Shown here: positions 47,043-58,361 of the stretch, one piece after another | Layout of the letters: each line of letters opens with the position of its first letter | How positions within the stretch are numbered: the first letter of the stretch is position 1 | DNA from: Enterovibrio coralii | GTDB taxonomy: Bacteria > Pseudomonadota > Gammaproteobacteria > Enterobacterales > Vibrionaceae | Length of the DNA stretch: 64,000 nucleotides | Assembly: GCF_001559595.1 (NCBI RefSeq) | Contig: NZ_LNTY01000017.1 | Location: 53,613 to 117,612, forward strand | Direction of reading: 5' to 3' | Translations under genes and position numbers: made by a program | Notes under the pieces: generated by a model | What the model saw: the letters and a program-made list of their open reading frames with translations, nothing else | Databases searched by the model: none | Told to the model about the DNA's origin: nothing

Positions 47043-48269
47043 TTAATTCTTGGCGTTGTACAACGCGGCAATTTCACTGACTAGCTGGCTGCCAATGTTG
47101 GCTTTACTGGCTTGCGCGAGCGGTTTGTCACCGTTCGGCCAATACAGGTGCAAGGCATTCTGATCGCTGTTAAAACCAAGACCTTCCACGGATACATCGT
47201 TCGCGCAGATAAGGTCGAGGTTCTTCTTCGCAAGCTTGGTGCGCGCGTAGTGTTCCACATCCTGGGTTTCTGCTGCAAACCCAACGGTGAATGGACGATC
47301 GGCTTTCATTGCTGCAACGGATGCAACGATATCTGGGTTTTTCACCAGACTGATTGTCATCTCGTCTTTGCCGTCCTGTTTCTTCATTTTTTGGTCGGCA
47401 ATGCTTGCCGGTCTGAAGTCTGCCACTGCGGCACAGGCAATAAAGATTTGGTGGTTGCCAGCCTGCGCTTGCACGGCCTGGTGCATGTCTTCCGCGCTTT
47501 GTACATCAATACGCGTCACGTTAGCCGGTGTTGGCAGGTTAACCGGGCCGCTTACCAAGGTGACCTTGGCACCACGTTTTGCCGCCGCTTCTGCAATGGC
47601 ATAACCCATTTTGCCTGAGCTGTGATTGGTGAGGTAGCGAACCGGGTCAATCGCTTCGCGGGTTGGTCCGGCGGAGATGAGAAAAGACATGCCATCCAAA
47701 TCGCCGTCAGCAAAATGTTCTTCGACCAAAGCAACCAGTTGCAATGGTTCTAACATGCGGCCTGGACCTACATCGCCACAGGCTTGTTCGCCGCTTGCTG
47801 GGCCCCAAATTGGGTAGCCGCGACGTTTTAGCGTTGCCAGATTTTCTTGGGTCGCAATCGCGCGATACATTTGTTGGTTCATGGCAGGAGCCACGGCAAC
47901 GGGCGCATCGGTTGCTAAGCAAAGGGTGGTGAGAAGGTCGTTACCCATGCCTGCGGTAACGCGTGCAATCAGGTCTGCGGTTGCTGGTGCAAGCAACACC
48001 AAATCTGCCCATTTAGCGATTTCAATGTGGCCCATCGACGCTTCTGCCGCTGGGTCTAACAAGCTGTCTGCCACCGGATGACCGGAAACGGCCTGCATTG
48101 TCAGCGGGGTGATGAATTCTTTCGCCGCATTTGTCATGACCACGCGCACATCGGCACCGCGCTCAATCAATCGACGGGTAAGATCGGCACACTTATACGC
48201 AGCGATACCGCCGCTGATGCCCAACACAATGCGCTTTCCAGCGAGTGTTTGAGTAAATTTCTGAACCAT
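47043..48269 (-). CDS. coaBC: Bifunctional CoaBC (phosphopantothenoylcysteine decarboxylase/synthetase)
   Basis: 408 residues from ATG 48269. N-terminal CoaC half binds FMN and decarboxylates 4'-phosphopantothenoylcysteine ([27 protein letters not shown]); C-terminal CoaB half adds cysteine using CTP ([30 protein letters not shown]). The extra 38 codons of the longest frame have no family match. Divergent from radC, next to dut. Confidence 0.95.
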   Translation of the reverse strand: MVQKFTQTLAGKRIVLGISGGIAAYKCADLTRRLIERGADVRVVMTNAAKEFITPLTMQAVSGHPVADSLLDPAAEASMGHIEIAKWADLVLLAPATADLIARVTAGMGNDLLTTLCLATDAPVAVAPAMNQQMYRAIATQENLATLKRRGYPIWGPASGEQACGDVGPGRMLEPLQLVALVEEHFADGDLDGMSFLISAGPTREAIDPVRYLTNHSSGKMGYAIAEAAAKRGAKVTLVSGPVNLPTPANVTRIDVQSAEDMHQAVQAQAGNHQIFIACAAVADFRPASIADQKMKKQDGKDEMTISLVKNPDIVASVAAMKADRPFTVGFAAETQDVEHYARTKLAKKNLDLICANDVSVEGLGFNSDQNALHLYWPNGDKPLAQASKANIGSQLVSEIAALYNAKN

Positions 48270-48493
48270 AACCAATTCAACCAGTGAGGTAATGGAAGGA
48301 AAGATAACACAAAAGATTCGCTGATCACTCTTTGGGCGCCGCTGAATGTGAAAGCGGAGGTATCCCAAAGTGATATGTAACAAAGAAGCTTCTCAAAAGT
48401 TGTCGGCTTGGGGATTGGCCATGCTTTTGGCAACAGAATTTGAACCGTGACGACATAGCAGCAAGCATGGCGATTTTTGTGTGAGACGGGGTT

Positions 48494-49168
48494 ATGTCGT
48501 TAAAACAGCTGCCAGAAGAAAGCCGTCCGAGAGAAAAGCTGCTAGCGCGCGGGGCCGAGTCTCTCTCCGATGCTGAACTGTTGGCGATTTTTCTTCGAAC
48601 GGGTGTTGCGGGTATGAATGCTATCGAACTTGCGGGCTTTCTATTAAAAGACTTTGGTTCGCTGAGGCAATTAATGCAGGCGAATCAGCAGCAGTTTTGC
48701 CAAAGGAAAGGGTTGGGCGCAGCAAAGTATGCCCAGTTGCAGGCCGTGCTTGAGCTAAGCCGACGGCACCTTAGTGAAGTCATGACAAAGGAAGATGCCT
48801 TAACCAGTCCTTCGCACACAGCGCGTTATTTATCGGCTCGGCTAAGAGATCGGCCTCGTGAAGCGTTTTTAGTTTTGTTCCTCGATAACCAGAATCGCCC
48901 CATCGCTGATGAGATATTGTTTGAAGGCACAATCAACGCTGCGGGCGTGTATCCAAGGGAAGTCGTGAAACGAGCGTTGGAAATGCATGCAAATGCGGTA
49001 ATTTTGGCGCATAATCACCCCTCAGGTATTGCAGAGCCGAGCCCTGCTGACCGTCATATTACAGCGCGCATAGCTGATGCGCTGTCCTTGGTCGATATCC
49101 GACTGCTTGATCACATGGTCATTGGCGATGGAGAGGTAGTCTCTTTCGCTGAACGCGGCTGGATATAA
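48494..49168 (+). CDS. radC: RadC family JAB-domain protein
   Basis: 224 residues. N-terminal helix-hairpin-helix-like part with [20 protein letters not shown], and a JAMM metalloprotease-like domain with [14 protein letters not shown], the zinc-binding H-x-H-x(10)-D pattern, near 172-185. The family's DNA-repair role is doubtful; biochemical function is unsettled. Chromosomal copy in the usual place between coaBC and rpmB. Confidence 0.93.
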   Translation: MSLKQLPEESRPREKLLARGAESLSDAELLAIFLRTGVAGMNAIELAGFLLKDFGSLRQLMQANQQQFCQRKGLGAAKYAQLQAVLELSRRHLSEVMTKEDALTSPSHTARYLSARLRDRPREAFLVLFLDNQNRPIADEILFEGTINAAGVYPREVVKRALEMHANAVILAHNHPSGIAEPSPADRHITARIADALSLVDIRLLDHMVIGDGEVVSFAERGWI

Positions 49169-49229
49169 GCGTTTCAAAGAAAACTTGCTAAAAAACGATC
49201 AAAAAATGACAAAAGGATCTGCTCGGGAC

Positions 49230-49258
49230 TTGAGCAATGGAATTACTATTAGTATAAT
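49230..49258 (+). promoter_or_regulatory. Sigma-70 promoter of rpmB-rpmG
   Basis: TTGAGC and a perfect TATAAT are separated by exactly 17 bases, about 98 bases before rpmB. The spacing and perfect -10 box suit a strong ribosomal protein promoter. Confidence 0.75.
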
Positions 49259-49355
49259 GCGCCACCTTTGATAGCCTTGACCTCGAGCCTGACCAAGTTT
49301 GCAGGACAGTCCGGACAAGGTTGATATCGAGCTGAAACGATTTGGAGAGACATTC

Positions 49356-49591
49356 ATGTCACGAGTATGCCAAGTAACTGGCAAGCGTCCTGTAACGGGT
49401 AACAACCGTTCTCACGCACGTAACGCCACCAAGCGTCGTTTTCTGCCGAACCTGCAAACTCATCGTTTCTGGGTAGAAAGCGAAAACCGCTTCGTTAAAC
49501 TGCGCCTTACCCCTAAAGGTATGCGTATCATCGACAAGAAAGGCATTGATTCTGTCTTACAGAAATGCGTGCCCGTGGTGAGAACGTTTAA
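49356..49591 (+). CDS. rpmB: Ribosomal protein L28 (frameshifted near the end)
   Basis: Starts [20 protein letters not shown] (ATG 49356, GGAGAG upstream) and follows L28 through [13 protein letters not shown]. After SVL the frame is lost: one missing A near 49559 changes the expected ending EMRARGENV into an unrelated tail. Restored length is 78 residues with a stop at 49589-49591, as in E. coli. rpmG begins 13 bases later. A true loss in L28 is unlikely. Confidence 0.95.
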
Positions 49592-49604
49592 GAGGATTTA
49601 AAGA

Positions 49605-49772
49605 ATGGCTAAAGGCATTCGCGAGAAGATCCGTCTAGTATCATCTGCTGGTACAGGCCACTTCTACACTACTGACAAAAACAAACGTAACATGCCGGGC
49701 AAGTTCGAGATCAAGAAATTTGATCCAGTTGTTCGTCAACACGTTATGTACAAAGAAGCAAAAATCAAGTAA
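49605..49772 (+). CDS. rpmG: Ribosomal protein L33
   Basis: 55 residues: [20 protein letters not shown], then [18 protein letters not shown] and [14 protein letters not shown]. This is the cysteine-free (zinc-independent) form of L33, as in E. coli. The ribosome site is weak (AAAG), suggesting coupling to rpmB 13 bases upstream. Too short to stand out by length but an unmistakable family match. Confidence 0.96.
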   Translation: MAKGIREKIRLVSSAGTGHFYTTDKNKRNMPGKFEIKKFDPVVRQHVMYKEAKIK

Positions 49773-49790
49773 TTGGTTTTCGCTTTTTGT

Positions 49791-49819
49791 AAAAAGCCCG
49801 GCTTATGCTGGGTTTTTTT
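49791..49819 (+). terminator. rpmBG terminator
   Basis: CCCGGC pairs with GCTGGG (one G-T pair) around TTAT, with seven T residues after it. Confidence 0.85.
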
Positions 49820-49936
49820 ATACCTAAAATTCACCCTCTCTCTCGGCTGCCAGCACCACAACTGTCATCGAAAAGCTATAAATCAGTGACTTCCGGATAT
49901 AAACTGAACAGAGTGTTTATGTTTTGGGACTGACTG

Positions 49937-50440
49937 ATGGCATTACCTTCTCGCCGTACTTTTAATAATTTCCTTATCATCGGCATTTTGGTGTTCATTG
50001 CGCTGATAAATTTGCCGACCTACCTTCGCAGTAAGGTGGCTGAGTACGACATGGCGCAACAACAAGAGCAAATGCAAGATGGTGTCATCACCCTGATCCC
50101 GTCCGATGCTGCTGTTCAAGCCCTCCAGTTTCCCAACTTTACCCTGACCGAAGGCTCGCCGTGGCAAACTGACATTGCGCTTGATGTCTCCCCGACAGAA
50201 TTGGCTGGCCGTTGGATGAACCTTTCCGGCACCGAAATCGATGCCGATATGTACGACAAACTAAAACCGAATCTTCGCTCGCCCGCGACCTTGGTGGTGG
50301 ATTTGGGGCAAGATGTCGAACCGCTTCGCCTCACTTATTACCAATTGCCGCAATTCTGGCTCATGCAAAATGCCGAAAACCGTTGGCTTGCCGTGTCGGT
50401 TGATCCAAACTACTTGTTCCCGTTAGCGAACCAGAATTGA
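49937..50440 (+). CDS. Uncharacterised membrane-anchored protein upstream of mutM
   Basis: 167 residues. One N-terminal membrane helix (about 11-27), then a periplasmic domain of about 135 residues with [20 protein letters not shown] and [23 protein letters not shown]. No catalytic motif or cysteine was seen. Its stop lies four bases before the mutM start, so the two are probably co-transcribed. I do not recognise a named family. Confidence 0.75.
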   Translation: MALPSRRTFNNFLIIGILVFIALINLPTYLRSKVAEYDMAQQQEQMQDGVITLIPSDAAVQALQFPNFTLTEGSPWQTDIALDVSPTELAGRWMNLSGTEIDADMYDKLKPNLRSPATLVVDLGQDVEPLRLTYYQLPQFWLMQNAENRWLAVSVDPNYLFPLANQN

Positions 50441-50444
50441 TGTA

Positions 50445-51254
50445 ATGCCAGAATTACCTGAAGTCGAAGTGAGCCGCATGGGGATAAAGCCGCATGCGGA
50501 AGGGCAAATCGTTTCCAAGTTAGATGTCAGACAGCCACAGTTGCGCTGGCGCATTCCTGATGAGTTGTACGATATTGAAGGGCAGGTTATCCGCTCAGTG
50601 AAACGCCGCGCCAAGTACCTCATTCTGGAAACTGATGTCGGTTATGCCTTGGTGCATTTGGGCATGTCAGGCAGTTTGCGGGTATTACCGTCGGGATCGG
50701 CGCCGGACAAACATGATCATGTTGATCTGCATTTGGCGTCGGGTGTGATGATCCGCTACAACGATCCAAGACGCTTCGGTGCTTGGCTTTGGCAGCCCAA
50801 TGACGGCGAGCACCCTGCTCTGGAAAAGCTAGGGCCAGAGCCGTTAACGGATGATTTCACTGCCGAGTACCTGTTCGAGAAAAGCCGTGGCAAGCGCACG
50901 GCAATCAAACAATTCATCATGGACAATGCTGTTGTGGTTGGGGTGGGGAACATCTACGCCAATGAATCCCTTTTCACCTCGCGCATTCACCCGAAAAGAC
51001 AAGCCGGGCAACTCACCTTGGAAGAAGCCAAGGTGCTGGTGGCAGACATTAAAGATGTGCTTGCAACCGCCATTAAGCAAGGCGGCACAACGCTGAAAGA
51101 TTTCACCCAAACCGATGGGAAACCGGGGTATTTCGCCCAAGAACTGTTGGTTTATGGCAAACAAGGCAAGCCATGCCCTGTGTGTGGAACCGAACTTGAA
51201 AGTGCCAAAATAGGGCAGCGTAATACCGTGTTTTGCCCCGAGTGCCAAAATTAA
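50445..51254 (+). CDS. mutM: Formamidopyrimidine-DNA glycosylase MutM (Fpg)
   Basis: 269 residues. Removes 8-oxoguanine and related lesions and nicks the DNA. N-terminal [10 protein letters not shown] has catalytic Pro2 and Glu3; the helix-two-turn-helix has [12 protein letters not shown]; the C-terminal zinc finger is CPVCG...CPEC (about 244-267). Convergent with coaD across a shared terminator. Confidence 0.97.
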   Translation: MPELPEVEVSRMGIKPHAEGQIVSKLDVRQPQLRWRIPDELYDIEGQVIRSVKRRAKYLILETDVGYALVHLGMSGSLRVLPSGSAPDKHDHVDLHLASGVMIRYNDPRRFGAWLWQPNDGEHPALEKLGPEPLTDDFTAEYLFEKSRGKRTAIKQFIMDNAVVVGVGNIYANESLFTSRIHPKRQAGQLTLEEAKVLVADIKDVLATAIKQGGTTLKDFTQTDGKPGYFAQELLVYGKQGKPCPVCGTELESAKIGQRNTVFCPECQN

Positions 51255-51281
51255 AAAAAGCCCGCAATTGCGGGCTTTTTT
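51255..51281. terminator. Bidirectional terminator, mutM / coaD
   Basis: AAAAAGCCCGCAA pairs with TTGCGGGCTTTTT, minimal loop, between convergent genes. Confidence 0.92.
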
Positions 51282-51294
51282 GATATTCAGTGCC

Positions 51295-51888
<594 letters not shown>

Positions 51889-51983
51889 TTAGCATTTATT
51901 CACTCTTCACCTTAGTCAGAGACTTAGCGTCTGTTCCATCATCCGGTATGATCGGCGTTAAGAACCGTAAACGGGTACACAGA

Positions 51984-53021
51984 ATGAAAAAAATCCTTGT
52001 CATCAGAAACGATAAAATTGGCGACTTTATGTTGGCATGGCCTGCGTTCGCCATGTTGAAGCGTTCGTTGCCGGATGCAGAAATTACCGCGCTGGTTCCG
52101 TCATACACAAAAGCGTTGGCGGAGCTTTGCCCGTCCATTGACAAGGTGTTGGTAGACTGTGGAAAAGGTGCCGATAAGCTGAGTAAAAAAGCCTTGATCC
52201 AGACGATCAAAGCCGAACAGTTTGATGCCTCGATCTGCCTGTTCTCTGACAGCTATAACGCAAAACTCGTGTGGCAGTCTAAGATCCCGTTTCGTTTGGC
52301 ACCGGCCACAAAAATCTCTCAGTTCCTGTATAACCACCGTGTGACCCAGCGTCGTTCTCAATCGGCAAAGCCTGAATTTGAATACAACTTGGATTTGGTC
52401 CGTGCCTTCTTGAAAAAGCTGAATGTCTCTGCCTCAGAGCCTGCTGCACCTTACTTGACCTTTACCAGTGATGAATTGGTCAGTCAAAAGGCCAAACTTG
52501 CTGAAGGGCTCGCTATTCGTAATGACGTGCCATGGCTTTATGTGCACGCGGGAAGCGGTGGCTCCGCCAATAATCTCTCGCTGTCGCAGTATGCCGAGTT
52601 GGTGGCGGGGATTGTTGGTGAGAAAACCATGGAAGTGGTGTTAACGGCGGGGCCGGGCGAAGAAGAAAAGGCCAGAGAGCTTCAAGCTCTTCTTAATGAA
52701 AAGCAGGTGTCATCAGTGGTGTACGACAAAAATGATGGCTTGCAGGATTTCACTCGCTCGATTGCGTGTGCCGATGCCTTTATCGCGGGTTCTACAGGAC
52801 CACTTCATATCGCGGCGACGGTCGATGTACCGACCATTGGTTTCTTTCCTGCGAAACGCAGTGCGACGCCGCTTCGTTGGCAACCTATCAACAGTAAGGG
52901 GAAACACCTTGCCTTTGCACCACCAAAGGACAAAGACAAGGAAGTGGCGGCAGATATGTCGAAGATTGATATCGACACCATTTTGCCTGACGCTAACGCG
53001 TTTTTGGCTCGCGTGATTTAA
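51984..53021 (+). CDS. Glycosyltransferase family 9 (heptosyltransferase-like)
   Basis: 345 residues from ATG 51984. MKKILVIRNDKIGDFMLAWPAFAMLK is the N-terminal Rossmann start of GT9 enzymes, and LYVHAGSGGSANNLSLSQYAEL and FIAGSTGPLHIAATVDVPTIGFF form the sugar-nucleotide half. GT9 enzymes transfer heptose (or Kdo-like sugars) to the LPS inner core. It is convergent with the waaE-like gene. The exact acceptor cannot be told. Confidence 0.85.
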   Translation: MKKILVIRNDKIGDFMLAWPAFAMLKRSLPDAEITALVPSYTKALAELCPSIDKVLVDCGKGADKLSKKALIQTIKAEQFDASICLFSDSYNAKLVWQSKIPFRLAPATKISQFLYNHRVTQRRSQSAKPEFEYNLDLVRAFLKKLNVSASEPAAPYLTFTSDELVSQKAKLAEGLAIRNDVPWLYVHAGSGGSANNLSLSQYAELVAGIVGEKTMEVVLTAGPGEEEKARELQALLNEKQVSSVVYDKNDGLQDFTRSIACADAFIAGSTGPLHIAATVDVPTIGFFPAKRSATPLRWQPINSKGKHLAFAPPKDKDKEVAADMSKIDIDTILPDANAFLARVI

Positions 53022-53025
53022 CCGA

Positions 53026-53820
53026 TCAGTCTTTACTCGCGCGACTGTCGTTAGCGCGAATCCAAAGGTCAGCGTATTTCACGAACGTGGAGTGCGCTGA
53101 TAACACGGCAATCAAGAAGCCTTGTTTGCCATCGAGAAAACCACGCTTTAACACGTACATTTTCAAGAAGCAGCCCAATGCATGTGTAATGCCTTGGCCG
53201 ATGCTGCTCTTCTTGCCTCTTGCCTGACGGCCATCCGCCCATGACTTGGCGTAAAACGCAGACTTCACCAGATACTGGTGCAGGTCGCGGTAAGAGTAAT
53301 GCAGCATGTCACCGTTGAGCGTTTGTTTCTTCACGCCGTCTGGCTCAATGATTTTTTCATGTACTAACGCGTCGTTATAGCCGGTGAGTTCGCGCGGGTA
53401 GAAGCGCACGATTTTGTCATACCACCCAGAGTGTTTGAGGAAACGGCCAAATACCCAGGTGGTGCGGCGCAAAATGAAGAGGGTATCTTTGGGTGGATTT
53501 GCCAGCACTTCTAACATACTTGCTTTCAGCTCGTCGGTGATGACTTCATCGGCATCAATTGCAAGCACCCAATCTTTGGTGGCAAGGCTTTGCGCGAGTT
53601 GCTTTTGCTTACCAAACCCCGGCCACTCGGCGTTGACATGCACTTTGGCACCCGCGGCTTCAGCAATGGCAACTGTGTTATCTGTGCTGCCTGAGTCCAC
53701 GACCACGATTTCATCTACCCAATCGAGTGAAGCCAGACATTCCGGCAAAATCTGCTCTTCGTTCTTGGTGATGATGATGGCACTGATGGTCGCGCGTTCT
53801 TGATGTGATTGCTGGCTCAT
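53026..53820 (-). CDS. waaE: LPS core glycosyltransferase, WaaE/KdtX-like (GT2)
   Basis: 264 residues. GT2 fold with TISAIIITKNEEQILPECLASL and VVVDSGSTDNTV, catalytic DADE near 91-94, and the family-specific LRRTTWVFGRFLKHSGWYD, FYPR and HEKI. Relatives add glucose to the first heptose and sit near coaD, as here. Its ATG overlaps the restored stop of the upstream heptosyltransferase gene (ATGA), so the two are coupled. Donor sugar is by homology only. Confidence 0.88.
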   Translation of the reverse strand: MSQQSHQERATISAIIITKNEEQILPECLASLDWVDEIVVVDSGSTDNTVAIAEAAGAKVHVNAEWPGFGKQKQLAQSLATKDWVLAIDADEVITDELKASMLEVLANPPKDTLFILRRTTWVFGRFLKHSGWYDKIVRFYPRELTGYNDALVHEKIIEPDGVKKQTLNGDMLHYSYRDLHQYLVKSAFYAKSWADGRQARGKKSSIGQGITHALGCFLKMYVLKRGFLDGKQGFLIAVLSAHSTFVKYADLWIRANDSRASKD

Positions 53821-54871
53821 TTGAGTTCCTCTTTAGCGACGACTTCATCAAAGCGGGCGATCACATCGTCAATGTTAATGCGTTGCATGGCGTTTTCGTC
53901 TTTTACGCGGGTGCGCCAAGACACTTCGCTAACGTTTTTTCCTGTCTCCGCTTCAATGGCTTCAGCGTAAGCACTGACCACATAGTGTCGCCAATTATAA
54001 GGCCAGTTCGCGCAGGGTTATGGTGCGCGTATAGGCCAATCACTGGGGTGTTCACCGCATTGGCTAAGTGGGCTGGACCGCTATCAGGTGCAAGCACCAA
54101 GGACGCTTCTTTTTCCAATGCCAGCAATTGCAGCAGAGTGGTTTTGCCAATCAGGTTTTTCACCGGACGCGAGATTTGGTTCTCGATAGCTTGGCCCAAA
54201 TCGATTTCGATTTGCCCAGGACCTCCCGCCAAAATGACGTTAAACCCTTGATGAATGGCATGCTCAATCACCGCTGCATAGCCTTCGGCCGTCCAGTTCT
54301 TGAATGCCTTACTGGCTGCTGGAGCCACAATTAAAGTGGGTTTGTCGCCCAATTGCGCTTTGGCCCACTGACTGTCTTCTTCGCGGATTGGCATTGTCCA
54401 TGTCGGTGTTTGGGGTTGTAGGCCCAGCGTTTCAGTAAACGCCATAAAGCCATCAAGGACATGCAATGACTGCGGAGAGGGGACTTTTACGTTAGTGAAG
54501 TACTGTTGCAAGTCACTGACACGGACTTTATCGAAGCCCAGCTTGTGTTTGGCTTTAATACCGAGAGACAGCAGGCTGGCACGAATCGCGGTTTGCATAT
54601 GCAGTAGGGCATCAAAGCGTTTTCCATCCAATGCTTTCCACACTGCTTGCATGCCTTTGACCCCTGCTTTCTTATCGAATGGGATCACGGTGACATCGGG
54701 CAGAAGCGGAGTGAGCAAGGCGGCTTCGGCTTTACCTGCAATCCAGGTAATGTCTGTGTCAGGCCATTGCGCCTTGATTGCCTGCGCGGCAGCGATCGCA
54801 TTGCATACATCGCCAATCGCACTGAGGCGAAGGATGCAAACGGATTGTGGTGGAGAGGAAAATAGGGCCAT
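53817..54871 (-). CDS. Glycosyltransferase family 9, heptosyltransferase (frameshifted)
   Basis: N-terminus VCILRLSAIGDVCNAIAAAQAIKAQWP and later PLLIVAPAASKAFKNWTAEGY-like and LVLAPDSGPAHLANAVNTPVIGLYAHHNP features mark a GT9 enzyme of the WaaC/RfaK-like kind. The frame is lost at GG 54001-54002; adding one base continues GPYNWRHYVVSAYAEAIEAE to a stop at 53817-53819, overlapping waaE. Restored length about 351 residues. Part of the inner-core LPS cluster with kdkA and waaA. Confidence 0.87.
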
Positions 54872-54989
54872 GATGCTGCTTTTGTGGTTATCTTGGCTGA
54901 AATTATGCAGTTGCCGATCCGCAATGTAAAATGCAACGACTACTCAGAACAAAAACACTGAGACGATTTGAATCTGAAAAGGAGCACGC

Positions 54990-55691
54990 GTGGAGCTTTT
55001 GGCCGATAACAATGTCCGAGTTTGGTTTGATGAAACCTTGTTGAAAGAGGACGTGTCACGCTGTTTTGACGTGGATTTTTGGCAGCAAAAAGACGCGATA
55101 TTGGGCTCAGCAACCGGGCGTGGTACCACATGGTTTGTGCAAACGGATACAGTACCGGCGGCACTGCGTCATTATCGTCGAGGGGGGCTTTTCGGTAAGC
55201 TGGTGGCAGACAGCTACTTCTTTTCGGGCTGGGAAAACACCCGCTCTGCGCAAGAGTTCAATTTGCTGCAGTACATCAAAGCGCAAGGCATTGCAGTGCC
55301 TCGGCCTTTGGCTGCGCGTGCGATCCGAGATGGCATGACGTATCGAGCAGACTTGCTGGTGGAAAAAGTCGATGGCGCAAAGGATTTGGTTGATATCTTG
55401 ATGCAAACGTCACTGCCAGCAGATAAATACCGAGAGATAGGCGAACTGGTGAGAAAACTTCACGATGCCGGCGTGTGCCATACCGACCTTAACATCCACA
55501 ATATCTTGTTGGATGACAAAGGCGTGTTCTGGTTGATCGATTTTGATAAATGCGGTCGCCGCAATGGCGAGAGCTGGAAAGCAGCAAACTTAAGTCGCTT
55601 GCTGCGTTCGTTCAGAAAAGAGTTGGGTAAGCGTGCCATCAACTGGCAAGAGTCTGATTGGGCTGAGCTTCTTAAAGGCTACGAAGGGTAA
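54990..55691 (+). CDS. kdkA: Kdo kinase KdkA
   Basis: 233 residues, GTG start with AAGGAG six bases upstream. Phosphorylates the 4-position of Kdo in LPS of vibrios and Haemophilus. Kinase-like fold with GGLFGKLVADSYF near the N-terminus, VEKVDGA hinge, catalytic loop HTDLNIHNILLDD and metal-binding DFDKCGRR. Located beside waaA, the Kdo transferase, which supports the call. Confidence 0.92.
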   Translation: MELLADNNVRVWFDETLLKEDVSRCFDVDFWQQKDAILGSATGRGTTWFVQTDTVPAALRHYRRGGLFGKLVADSYFFSGWENTRSAQEFNLLQYIKAQGIAVPRPLAARAIRDGMTYRADLLVEKVDGAKDLVDILMQTSLPADKYREIGELVRKLHDAGVCHTDLNIHNILLDDKGVFWLIDFDKCGRRNGESWKAANLSRLLRSFRKELGKRAINWQESDWAELLKGYEG

Positions 55692-55705
55692 CTGCCCGTT
55701 TGGCG

Positions 55706-56973
55706 TTAGCCATCTGTCCAAGGTGCGATGGTCGACAGCGTTTTTGCCACCGCACCACGATTTTGTTCAACCACCATCAATGCTGCTTGTCCCGCTTTCA
55801 TCTTTTGCTCTGGATTGTTCATCAAGGCCACAATCGCGTCGCTGATAGCGTCTGGCGTCTCTTTTACCTCGCAGGCCCCAGAGCGAATGAGTTGCTCTGC
55901 AATCACCTGAAAGTTAAAAAAGCTTGGCCCTGTAATGAGCGGTAAGCCGAGCGATGCAGCTCGAGCAGGTTATGGCCGCCGACTTTGTCGCCAATTAAAC
56001 TGCCCGCCATAAATGCCACGTCTGATGCGGCAAACAAGGTCATCATCTCACCCATGGTATCGCCCAAATACACCTGCGTATCAGATGAAACAGGGTCTTG
56101 CAGGCTGCGTCTGGAAACCGATAAGCCATTTTCTTTGACAAGCGCAGCGACATCAGTGAATCGCTCTGGGTGGCGAGGGACCAAGAGCATAAGTGCGTTA
56201 GGTTCTTGTTTTAAAATCATTTTTTGCGCTTGAAGCAAGATGTCATCTTCACCCGGGTGGGTACTTGCTGCAATCCAGGTTGGTCGAGCATTGATTTCCG
56301 CTTTCAAGGCTTTAACTGCCTCGCTTTGGGTATCGAACTCGGGTAAATCAAACTTCACGGAACCAGATACCGACACCTTACGTTCGTCCACGCCCAGTGC
56401 TTTAAAACGTCGTGCATCATCGTCGAATTGACAAAGGATATGGTCGATATTGCGTGAAAGCAGATTGAACAGCGGTTTTACGCGCTGGTAGCCGCGCTTT
56501 GAGTTTTCAGACAGGCGGGCATTCATCACGATGACAGGAATCCCCGCACGGTGGACACAATGTAAGGTGTTTGGCCAAAGCTCGGTTTCCATGATGAGCA
56601 TGACTTTCGGCTGGATGCGCGTTAGAAAGCCTTTCACCGCGAAACCAAAATCAATCGGCATGTATCTGTGCTGAATACCGTCACCCAAGGTTGCGGCGAT
56701 GGCGGCACCCGTTGCTGTGGTGGTGGTGACCACAATTGGCGTGTCTGGGTAGCTTGCTCTCAGCGCAGCAATCACTGGCTTAGCCGCAATGACTTCACCG
56801 ACCGAGACGGCGTGCACCCAAATCGGTTGAATGTTTGATTTTAGAGGCGGCGTGCGGCCAAAGTGCTCGACCCAGCGTTTGCCAACTTTTGGCTTTCCAT
56901 CTTTGGCTTTGTACAAGCCCAAAAGTAGAAAAGGTGCCGCAAGGGCAAGCAATATGGTGTAGATAAAGCGCAC
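55706..56973 (-). CDS. waaA: Kdo transferase WaaA (KdtA) (frameshifted)
   Basis: Adds Kdo to lipid IVA. GTG 56973 with AAGGA upstream opens into a membrane helix; then FGRTPPL, WVHAVSVGEVIAAKP (catalytic Glu), VVTTTTATGA, and MAGSLIGDKVGGHNLLE. One base is missing near 55959; restoring it gives PASLGLPLITGPSFFNF and continues into VIAEQLIRSGACEV to the stop at 55706. Restored length about 423, normal for the family. Essential for LPS, so the loss is probably an error. Confidence 0.94.
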
Positions 56974-57011
56974 AACGCATCCTTTTAGAAAGATTTTGGG
57001 GCTAGTGTACA

Positions 57012-57039
57012 ACAAAGGGCTCGATGAAGAGCCCTTTTC
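57012..57039 (-). terminator. Terminator between the 57051 gene and waaA
   Basis: AAAGGGCTC pairs with GAGCCCTTT around GATGA; the minus-strand copy ends in a T-rich stretch. Confidence 0.8.
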
Positions 57040-57050
57040 ATACCAATGAC

Positions 57051-58346
57051 CTAGCGCGATAGCCCTTCTTTTTGAAGATACACATCCACCTGCTCGGCAT
57101 AATTCACTTTATGAGAATACTTTTCGCTGTCGCAGGCGGCGATAAGATTCACGACAAGGAAAAACGCGGTTAACCCCAACAAGAGCGTCTTAAATTTATC
57201 GGCATTGTCTTGCTGCCAACGCTCAACGGCAACGAGTATTGGGATAAGCGCAATCGGGAAGGTCATGATCAAGTGCCAATAAGAAAAAGTAATGGGTGAG
57301 AGCATGGCATTGATAACAATTGCCAACACAGTGGCTGTAGCATAAAGCAAAAGCCAATGCGTGGTCTCAGGTATGGCGACATTGCGTTTGATCAGCGGCT
57401 TCACGGTTTTCCATGCACGCCAGTTTATCTTGGCGGCGAGCACAACCGTTGATGCGCCAACCAGATACAGTATCGCTTGCCAAAGGTATTGAAACACCAG
57501 TTGTAGCCAGCCAATGGTCGTCAGCCAGTCAAACGTGGTGTCTGTGATAATACGGTTTGAAAAGAGTGTTGAGGCATAGCGTAGCCAATAGAGCACGGCT
57601 TTCAGTACGGGATAAACATGTACCAGTCCGTAACCGATGTAGCGATCGCTCTCGCGGCTTATAGCTTCATTGTTGGCATATTCCTGAAAGTAGGGGATGA
57701 GAGATGCCAAAATCACCAAGCCTGCGGCGACTACGCCCCACCAATTTGGCTGTGACATTTTTCGATAGAGCAAATAGCAAGAGATAACAGCAAGAACAGG
57801 CCACGAATAGTGGAACTGCATCGCGCCACCGATGGCTAAGACATGCAAGAAACTAAAGATAAAGTTTGGTTTATCACGCAGATTGAATGCCGACCAAAAA
57901 TGCAGGGCGGCGAAAAAGCAAAGGTAGGCAGGGTTATAAAGCTGACTGTCGTATAAAAGCCAAGGGTTGAGCCAATACGCCACCATAAAAAACAGACGCA
58001 CTTGCTGACTGAACACCTGCTTGATGACGTCATCCAGCATCAAGTAAGAAAGAACCCGTAATCCGATTAGCAGCAGCATGGGAGCCCAAGGGTTATTCCA
58101 AAGCAGCAGCGGCCCACCAACTATCCACGCGGACAAAGACCCAGGCACATTGCCCACCGCACTGGCTGCGTTGCCATAGGCAAGCCAAGTGTCTTGGAAG
58201 GCACCCAGGTAGCCTTTAAACAACATCTGCTCCTGATCGCCTGTGATGATTTGGTAGTTGGCATAAAGGATGGCAAGCAATATGCCGCTGCACAAACCCA
58301 ATATTCTGAAGCGGTTAAAGTGTTTCTCTGATAGTGAAATGCTCAT
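57051..58346 (-). CDS. Polytopic membrane glycosyltransferase-like protein
   Basis: 431 residues with ten or more membrane helices. The first luminal loop has acidic residues after helix 1 (YQIITGDQEQMLFKG), as in GT-C enzymes that take sugars from polyprenyl phosphate. It is followed on the same strand (upstream) by GtrA-like and GtrB-like genes; in serotype-conversion clusters a third, variable membrane protein of this size transfers the glucose. I infer that role; specificity is unknown. Confidence 0.65.
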   Translation of the reverse strand: MSISLSEKHFNRFRILGLCSGILLAILYANYQIITGDQEQMLFKGYLGAFQDTWLAYGNAASAVGNVPGSLSAWIVGGPLLLWNNPWAPMLLLIGLRVLSYLMLDDVIKQVFSQQVRLFFMVAYWLNPWLLYDSQLYNPAYLCFFAALHFWSAFNLRDKPNFIFSFLHVLAIGGAMQFHYSWPVLAVISCYLLYRKMSQPNWWGVVAAGLVILASLIPYFQEYANNEAISRESDRYIGYGLVHVYPVLKAVLYWLRYASTLFSNRIITDTTFDWLTTIGWLQLVFQYLWQAILYLVGASTVVLAAKINWRAWKTVKPLIKRNVAIPETTHWLLLYATATVLAIVINAMLSPITFSYWHLIMTFPIALIPILVAVERWQQDNADKFKTLLLGLTAFFLVVNLIAACDSEKYSHKVNYAEQVDVYLQKEGLSR

Positions 58347-58361
58347 AACCGTGCGCTCGAG